Shown here one piece after another: positions 56,104-64,000 of a stretch of DNA of 64,000 nt. The notes under the pieces are model-generated. The model worked only from the letters and a program-made list of their open reading frames with translations, was not told the DNA's origin and did not search any database. Origin of the DNA: Straminergon stramineum (taxonomy: Eukaryota > Streptophyta > Bryopsida > Hypnales > Calliergonaceae); NCBI GenBank assembly GCA_963920665.1, contig OY987267.1, positions 1,674,001 through 1,738,000 on the forward strand. The letters run 5' to 3'. Made by a program: the position numbers and the translations under genes. Within the stretch, counting starts at the first letter, position 1. Each line of letters opens with the position of its first letter.

Positions 56104-59100
56104 CTACTAAGACCACACTAAATGGAATAAATATAACTTTAAATCATCCTATTTAAGTACACAATTCTTTTCATGAGCTTTGAAATACAAAAACTTAGCA
56201 AATTCTTCTTTTAATTTTGAATATTAATATAAGTATATAACTATAGATTTATTTCCATGTAGATACCAAAAGGTTTATTGAAACCACATAAACAATCTAT
56301 ATAAACTTTGATTTTGGTGCCTACAACAAGATATTTTAACCAAACTCTTCATTTTTATGAAGATGCATTTATAAATTGTATCATAATTTTCTATTGGCTT
56401 AGTATAAAGTTAGAGATGTACACTCATAATATGATTATTTTCATTTTTTAAAATCAAATACTCTCAAGACCTAAAAATGAAATAATATAAATATATTATT
56501 TCAGTCTATATTGTACGAGTAGTTATCAATTGAAAGCATCAACATAAAAAGATGAATCATTAATCGACATTGCAACAAAATATTAAATGTTAGAAATCCA
56601 ATTTTATGCCAAAATCTTTCAAATTCTTGTATAGAAGATTTAATATTTGGCAAAATTATTGCATTTTATTATAAAATTGAGATGTAGATGCAAAAATTTC
56701 CAAAAAATTTACTCACTGTGAATTTTTTAATTGGAACATTTCCTTTGAATCTCTCAAAATTTAAAATTTATAAATGACATTTATTAATATCTTTAGAAAT
56801 ATGAATATTTAATCTTAAAAAATAAGAGCATCAAGAATTATATATATGCTACTCTGTATAATTTTAATTTACATAATTTCCAATTTTTTCTAAATGTTTA
56901 TTCATTAAATTATAATAAAATATTTTATTATAAGCAACACTTAAAATTTTTATATTAAAATAAAAATAGTATTACATGTCTTGTAAAATCAAATAGATTT
57001 TTTTCTAAAATTAAATATAACAAGAATAAACTATTGAAAATCAAATATTACAAAGGTTTTAATCTAGATTAGCTTTCAACAAAAGTAATGGGTAGAAATA
57101 GTAAGTGGAAAAGCCTTCAAAGATTATTGCATAATCTTTAGAAAAATTCATATTTTTTAAATATAAAAAATAAATTTCTAACTATATAAAGGATGATATT
57201 TGATCAAAAAATAACATCAAAAATCATTTTTTAGTAGATGTTACAAAATTTATTTTGAAGTAGGCCTATTTTTTAAACATGTTTGTATTGATAATTTTCT
57301 ATTTAGAATTTAAAGTTAAAAATCAAGCATAAATATGCTAGAGAATGTACTTCCAAAAATTTGAGTTCAAACAATACTATGTGAATTTGAAAAATTCTAA
57401 TTCTAATTGAGAGTTATTCAATATTCAATAAATAGATTAGAAACTACAAACCATGTGAATAGTCTTTTATATCTACATCATGAATTTCACTTCAAAAGTT
57501 GTATGTGAACAATAATTAACAATAGCGTTTTTTGCAATGATCCAAATATGTAGTGATTTGATTTATTTATATTAGATTATAAGCCTTTCATTTTTCACAT
57601 AAAACTAAGAAAATAATAAAAACCTATCCAAGTCATGAAAAACTTACTCTCCTCGATCTTTAATCAACAAGAATAATTTACATGTATTAATGGTAGTATA
57701 TAAACCTTGATATAAACTATTATATATTGCTAAGATAAAACAATGTAAAGGTGTTAGATCCATGTAGCTATTCTTCATTGTTTGTTTTTAAGAACCTTTA
57801 AAGACTTATTTTTATTTCTTGAAATTTCTTTTAATTGAAAGAAAATAAAAAATTACTATTTTTTGAGATGAAAAAAATGAAAAGCCTTCTTTGAAAGTTT
57901 TGTCTAAGCATATTATTTATTAAAGTGATTTTGAATGAAATTTTTTTTTGTTCAATAATAAAATTTAATCTTTATGGTATCTTTATTTTTAACCATTTTT
58001 AACCATTTTTTTAAAATGAGAGGATTGAGAATATGAGAATTAAAAAAACTATATATCATTGTCTTAGTCTTTGATTAAACTTCAACTTTATGGCAATCAA
58101 ACTTACTTCCATTACAAAACATTTTTCTTAAATCCACAATAGAAGCATTTGATGCAAAAAAAATATACAACATTCTTTAGTGCTTGTGTAATTGATCCTT
58201 TCTTTATTGTAAACAAAAATTTAAATAAGGCTCAAGAATTTGATGTATGATGTATCAAAAAGCTTGCAATGAGCCTATAATCTATATCTTCTTTTTATTA
58301 CTTTCCATCTAACATAAATTCACAATTGAAAATACAACATTTAGATTTTTTTTCCAATGAGGATGCTAAACTAAGTGATCATATTTGCTTCACATATGAA
58401 ATTTGAATCAGATAATGCTTCAATTTCATAATCAAAACAAGAATCCAAAATAAATAAAAGAAAATTTAAAAAAATCACATATTCACTTGAAGACAAAATT
58501 AAAACAAATCTAACCTACACTAAATCAATGTATTTATTAGATGTTGATGTATATATTAGATGTCATTTAATGATTTGGAAGTAGAACTTTAGCAATTGTA
58601 TTAGCAACTATATTGTTAGTTTCATAAGTTTTTATTTTTATTTTTAATACTAATATGTAACTTTTATCCAATTTAATAAAAACTATATTCACCTAAATTT
58701 CATCGATTATAAGAATAATCAAAATAGTGAAAGTTGTACTCAATAATAAAAAAATGTAGTTTCTGAAGATGTAATGTTGTAGAAAGAAAACTATATTTCT
58801 ATGTCTATCTAGTTTGGGAAACTTTTGTTTCAAGTAATTTTCTTACTTCATCAATCAACTTGGAGAGTTGCATCCACTTATTTAGAATCAAATAGTTTAG
58901 TAAAAATACTATTACTAATTTTATGATTTTATGACAAGTTAGACACCTACCTTATTTTGGAATCAACAACAACTAGATAGAAATTTATTGATTAATTAAT
59001 TTTCAAGTTTTTTTTTTCTAAACTCTAAATTACTATAATTTTAAAAAAATGGGAAATCAACAAACAAAAACAAGGTTTCTAGTAGTCATGTTTTAAATTC

Positions 59101-60409
59101 TATCTAGGAAGTGTATTGAAGTCATGGTAGTGATGAAACATTTGACTTGTAGCTCACAAATGTAGAACACCATTCTTCACCATCGGTATATCACAAGTTT
59201 TTCCATATAGAATTATTATATATTGCAATTAGGCCACTCCCTCAATCATGAAAAAATAGTTTAAGAGATTTTTCTCATAGAGAAAATATACAAAAGAGTC
59301 AAGTTATATTATGCACTTATTAGTTGTAATTTGTATGTGAAAAATGAGATTTTTTATTTGTTGACTTGCTATGAGCACAATCATAACATTTTTGAAATTT
59401 AAAGCTAGTCTCCTTTGCTTTTGAAAAATCAAGATTCCTTTCATTGTAGAAAAACTTAGATGCAAGCTCGCCTATGAGCCTTTGTTAGACAAATATATTC
59501 TTGTTACAATGGTATTGTAGATGCCCCACCCGCCATCCCATCCAAGAATGTTATGTGAACCACCATCTCGGTTCACTTTTTATAAAATGGAAAATATAAA
59601 CATTATGCGTGAATTCACAAGTTGGAAGTGTTAGTACTTCAGATTAGATTACAATTATCCATTAGTGAGTTTTCTACTAGATAGGGCTAGGAATCTTGGA
59701 AAATTATTGCTAAAGGTTAGGAAAGGCAATTAGGAAAAAACAAAAAGAAAATTCTAGGGAAAAAATGGAGATATAAAATTAAAAAGACTTTAGGCAAGAT
59801 TTGACAGAGTATCTAAATTAGGCTAACAATAAAATGAGGTAAAAAGGAAAACCAAATTACTGCTAGTTAGGAGAATGAAATTAGAATCAAATAGAAAACC
59901 AAAAATGTAACGACCATAAAAATACAAAACCAAAACCAAATACTAAAAGTAGAAAATGGCATAAGAGATAAATTAGAAACCAAAAAGTAACAAATACAAA
60001 AAATATAGATTGAAAACAAGATGAATTGAAAATTAGAAGTGAAAACAAAATTAGTAGAAATGAAGGTCAAACTACAAGACAAGTAGATGAAGACTAGAAG
60101 ACTAGAAGATCAAGACAAGAAGACGAGAAGATTGAGACTAGAAGAAAGTAGATGTAGATATTGGGTAGGTGGAAGGGAGTAGATTTTGTAAACCCTCTCT
60201 CTCTTTCTCCCGTTGCCTCTTCTCTTTTCTCTCTCTTGCATTTGGTGTTTTGGGGAGAGAAGTTTTCTGGAGGGAGAAAGTTGTTTGTTGTTGTGAGAGG
60301 AAGAAGATGAGTTAGGTTTAGAGATTAGCACATTTGTCGAATAGGTTTGCTCTCATGTTGTGAGAAGAGCGGAAAAACAATGATTAGAGTAGAAGTTTGA
60401 GTGAGATTC
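56104..60409. other. Very AT-rich stretch, 4.3 kb
   Basis: No gene recognised. The last 600 bp change character: an A-rich tract without T runs (59860-60130), then a CT-rich tract (60190-60240, on the plus strand CCTCTCTCTCTTTCTCC). This resembles the leader region of an LTR element or a promoter, but no ORF follows. Confidence 0.4.
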
Positions 60410-60765
60410 AGACTACCAACTTTGGAGGGCGATATCCAATGGATAGTACTTTCAATGGAGTTAAAATTTAGAGGGGTGGTGGATAGTAAAGCCAAATTTT
60501 CAAAAAGTCTAGGCTCATTGAATTCCGAGCAAAAACGAAGACACGGTGGGCATTTTATTGAGAGGAGGTTGGTTGCTGATGGCGACCATGACTGTCAACT
60601 TTGGGGGGACACCTACGACAGATAGTATCTTCAATGGAGACGAAATTTGGAGGGGTGGGGGATCATAAAGCCAACTTTCCCAAAATCTTAGGCTTGTTGA
60701 ATTTTGATCATAAACGAAGACGGAGTGGCCATTTTAGTGGCAGTTGGTCTCAATGGATTTCGAGG
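60410..60765 (+). repeat. Two tandem units of about 178 bp
   Basis: Units 60410-60588 and 60589-60765 share CAACTTTGG, TTCAATGGAG, GGGGTG, ATAAAGCCAA or GTAAAGCCAA, and AAACGAAGAC. The words TTTGGAGGGCGATATC in the first unit also occur in the solo LTR at 62098-62113, so this may be part of a related LTR or its leader. Confidence 0.65.
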
Positions 60766-61384
60766 TTCCTAAAATCTCTTAACTTGTACTTGTTTTGCAA
60801 TTTTCATTGCATTTTGATAAATTTGTGAGTTTTCTTGGTTATGTGGGTTTGATTTACATGAGTGATAAATGAGCTCACTAATGTATGCTTATTTTTTCCG
60901 TTTGTATTGTTAAAATTATATTGTCAATAGAGGTGGTTCAATTGTATTGATAATTTATGGTGTCAATGCATGTATAATTGGTGTGGTTAGGGTAGAGTAT
61001 AAAAATAGTAATCTGTAGCAAATAACTTAGGAAGTCCATTGCTTGGAAGGCGGACTAGGTAGAGGCCTCATACACTCCCCATTGGCCCAAAACTAAGGGT
61101 ATTTTTTGCCACACTAGTGAAAAACATTCATATGTTATGAAGAGCATTGAGGAATTTCAATATTTTTTTACACAAGGACAACCCTCAGCTTTGTACAGTA
61201 GGAAAACAAATATCAATCAACTATGTGACAACCAAAATGCAATTAACACAAGCAACTCTCAAAATTTAGATAGGAAGTTTATAATGGAATTAGTCTTTAA
61301 AAAATGTTTTCTCATACAGGGGTATATATTACTTCAATGTATTGATTGCATTTGTTAGTATATCAAAAGTCAATATATCATTAG
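60766..61384. other. Non-coding AT-rich spacer
   Basis: Nothing recognisable. Confidence 0.4.
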
Positions 61385-61809
61385 GAGAATGCTTTTAGTG
61401 TCTTACGTGATTCCAACTTCAAAGTTCATAACTAAATTTGTAGAGGTCCCAAAAATATGGATAATATTGCAATTCTATATATCTTTCAATAGAAAATTTG
61501 CTAAATAATATTTCAAGAAGCCAAACTCCTCCAAATTGCAAATGAGTAGGTAAATGGTCACTTTATTGGCATCCTACCTTACCAATCTTGTATAAAGAAA
61601 GTGGATCCACTAGATCTATTTGTTGATACTTTGTATTGTCGCATGGCATAGAATAACAATAAAAAGAACAAGGTGATTAGGCTCAATCACATGATGATGA
61701 TGATGAAAAAAAGTAGCCAGTACAATAGTGGCATGTTAAATGGTCAAAGCTTTTCATTGCCTTTTGTATGGTCACATTGTGAAAATCTTGTTTAACTAGA
61801 TTAGCGAAT
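61385..61809 (-). repeat. Dispersed repeat, second copy, left part
   Basis: Inverted relative to 37458-38010. It begins inside a truncated T-family element (61385-61579, right end ATCCTACCT followed by TA) and continues to the solo LTR insertion point; the homology resumes at 62916. Confidence 0.7.
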
Positions 61810-62915
61810 TGTCACGACCCTCATCACAAGGCATGCCCATGCCACCTTGGTGAGCAAGGGGGACATTGGGGGTGACTCCCTAAGCCTTGCAAGAAATGAG
61901 GTGAGGGGACTAAGAGTCCTGAGCGATCAGAGCGATGTAGCGCTCTGATCTGGATGAATTTGGGGGCGTGTGACACATGCTTGGAAAGGTCTTGAGAAGA
62001 CGCTTCTAACCGTCCAAAGAACGCGTGAATTGGACTTGCGAGTCAAAAGTTATGGGCGTTCAAAGTTGGGGGTGTCCCAGCCGCGCCGGGAGTGTCCCGA
62101 ATCTTTGGAGGGCGATATCTTTGTGAGTACTTGTCCGAATGGAGCAAGTGAGTAGTCCATCGGCACCTACGCGTCGCGTAAATGTCGAAAACGGGGTCGC
62201 ATGTGCGATTTGGATCCCGGACCGCAAAGTTATGCCGGGTGAAAGTTCGGGAGTCCCAAAGTAGTGCAAATCGGGAGAAACAGGGTGGTCTTCCAAAACC
62301 AAAGGGTGTTCGGGAGTCCCCCTTGACATACAAGGGGGGGGGGGGGGGTTGCCGAATCCCGTAGAGAGTACTATGAGGAGGGGTGGTCTCTCTCCTCACT
62401 CCCGGATGGTGCCATGGTGAGCCTAAGTGGCCCCGGGTGGTGAGGCTAGTGTTGGAGCCTCACCACCACTTGTGTGTTACCATGGAGTGCTTGTGCACTC
62501 TTTGATACCGGTTGGGTGGTGTCCCACTCCACACTAGGCCATGGTGTGAGTCCCGTTTGGTGAGTCCCGATTAGTGAGTCCCGAAATGAGTTGGGTTGGG
62601 CCTAGTGGGGAGTTGGGTCCCATTCAAGGGCGGTTAGCACCGGTAGGAGTAGTGCCTCACCGAGTGCTTGGACATCAATGGAAGTTCCGCCCCATGTCAT
62701 CAAATGACATGCCTGGTGTCTTGTGGAAGTTAAGTATTGGAAAGAAAGGATTGGGAGTCACGGAGGAATGGGGAACCCCGTGACTTGAGTTGGAACCTAA
62801 CATTGTGGGTGCGTGGCATGTGCAGTGTTAGGAGAGCGTGAACCTTGGTGACACTAAAGTGTTAAGTGTTTGGAAAGTGAGCTTAAGGTGGTAAGTGTCA
62901 CTAAGGGGCGCGACA
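61810..62915 (+). mobile_element. Solo LTR, 1,106 bp
   Basis: Starts TGTCACGACCC and ends GGGGCGCGACA, the short inverted TG...CA ends of an LTR retrotransposon. GAAT flanks both sides (61806-61809 and 62916-62919) as a 4-bp target duplication; the next base (T) also matches on the right, so a 5-bp GAATT duplication with a lost base is possible. It is far more GC-rich than its surroundings, contains a 16-bp or so G run near 62333 and no ORF of length. The paralogous repeat at 37458 shows the empty target. No gag-pol is present, so it is the product of LTR-LTR recombination. Confidence 0.85.
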
Positions 62916-63754
62916 GAATTGTAGTGAAAGACGTTGCAACTAGAATTGGAATTATTTGTTACTTAGAGGATGTGTCGTAAACATTCAAAAGCAACATGTT
63001 GAAGACTTCTACAACATGTTATAGACTTAGTAGGAAACAACACATTTAAAACTTTTAGGTAGCATAAAGTGATGCATGAATAAACAACATTACCTCAAAA
63101 TAGCCACTTTGAACACTAATGTGTGCTAACTCTATGCTTTACAACCAAACTCAAATTATACAATGTGATTAGTAGAGGTGTTATCTAGAGTTGCATAAAA
63201 TCAATTCCAATCGTCTTTCCAATTGACATTTGGCTTAATTTTGAGAGGAAAGAGTAATATACACTAATAGTGCACTTTTATATACAAAAATTGACCAAAA
63301 GTAGTTGAAAAGACAAAAGATGTTTTGGAATTCTATATAGAATGTACAACATTTGTAAGAAGAGAATTGGAATTGCATTCTTGATTAGTTAGGCTAGTCT
63401 ATTGTTTGGGGAGTGATTAGGTGGTGCTATGGAGCTAGAGCAACAAGTACTATTATAAAATTAGGGGGACTATTTTGTAGTGGTATGTTGCTTGCAAATA
63501 CTATTGAACTTCCCTTCCATTCTCAACCATCATGTTGTTTCCTGGGGTGTACACACAAGACAAGATATAAAGTAGTTACACCAAAATGTTGACTCCATTC
63601 ATAAACATTTAGGCCTTGAATGGTTACTTATATTCATCCAAAATCACCCAAATAATTAGCTGTGTTGTTTGTTGTGTCATTGTTTCACACAACAAGTTAG
63701 ACATTAACTTCACAATGTTATTTGGTGGGTTGCACACACAAGACAATATGTAAT
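62916..63754. repeat. Continuation of dispersed repeats
   Basis: 62916-63120 continues the inverted copy of the 37.3-37.5 kb sequence (shared ACTTAGTAGGAAACAACACA and GTGATGCATGAATA). 63265-63545 is a direct, diverged copy of 36310-36620. There is no coding region. Confidence 0.6.
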
Positions 63755-64000
63755 TTAACCCCTAAATGTTTTCAACTATGTTTTCACCAAAAATGCTCCA
63801 AAACTGTCATTCCTAGAACAAGTACCAAATTTTTGGAAAAAAACATTTTTGGAAACATGTAACCGTAAGATCTTGAACGAAACTTATTTGAGAATATGTG
63901 GAAAAAATTTCAGAATTTTTCACCGTGTAGATTGTAAGATATTAGCGTTTGAATTAGCAAAAATCCTTTTTCTGGCCCTGTGAAAAAACGGGCAGCTGCA
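63755..64000 (-). mobile_element. Family W element, cut by the window end
   Basis: Begins TTAACCCCTAAATGTTTTCA and follows the 45577-46509 element (AAACTGTCATTCCTAG, then AACGGGCAGCTGCA at the last bases). The rest lies outside the window. Confidence 0.75.

Noticed and set aside
60401..60828. Two overlapping ORFs with similar wording (VDSKAKFSKSLG and VGDHKANFPKILG)
   Set aside because: They arise from the two tandem 178-bp units; no protein family recognised and the context is LTR-like.
1..64000. tRNA, rRNA or CRISPR features
   Set aside because: I scanned for tRNA-like clover-leaf arms and for regularly spaced repeats; none was convincing, and CRISPR is not expected in a plant nucleus.

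Overview
The window looks like nuclear DNA of a land plant. The protein families are plant ones: a PR-1-type CAP protein, an STP-type hexose/H+ symporter, a plant-type pyrophosphate-dependent phosphofructokinase beta subunit and a CYP71-clan P450. Genes have spliceosomal introns, and telomere-type AAACCCTAA boxes occur. One gene reconstructed here from small exons (49-54 kb) encodes a SPATA4-like CH-domain protein, a family of motile cilia and sperm flagella. That points to a plant with swimming sperm, such as a moss, another bryophyte, a lycophyte or a fern. An AT-rich intergenic background fits a moss, but the species cannot be named from the sequence alone.

Layout: 0-1.6 kb holds a broken coding fragment and a field of GGGAGATCTCCC palindromes. 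Two direct copies of a 4.5-5.2 kb repeat (1.6-6.2 and 9.4-14.6 kb) flank a two-exon PR-1 gene on the minus strand. A five-exon sugar transporter follows (16.9-19.0 kb, minus). Then comes a GC-richer island almost free of transposons: an intronless DEAD-box helicase (20.7-23.3 kb, plus), an unrecognised 261-residue gene (24.9-25.7 kb, minus), an intronless PFP beta subunit (26.9-28.6 kb, minus) and a three-exon cytochrome P450 (32.7-35.2 kb, minus). From 36 kb to the end the DNA is AT-rich and full of short inverted-repeat elements, with one multi-exon gene (49.1-53.9 kb, minus) and a solo LTR (61.8-62.9 kb).

The most interesting material is the set of non-autonomous DNA transposons. At least four sub-families (called W, X, Y and V here) end in CCCC-type inverted repeats flanked by TTAA, like piggyBac or Kolobok elements. 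The two big direct repeats act as natural before/after controls: an X element sits at one TTAA in the first copy and at a different TTAA 125 bp away, inverted, in the second, and each copy shows the other's empty site intact. The same comparison proves a second family (T, ends AGGTAGGAGGCTC, TA target duplication) and a 519-bp element with 34-bp inverted repeats and no clear target duplication.

A second surprise is that both the PFP gene and the P450 gene, 4 kb apart, carry a tandem duplication of exactly their 3' end (last codons, stop and downstream sequence). The genes show no obvious shared pathway; the window reads as an ordinary plant gene neighbourhood heavily remodelled by miniature transposons.
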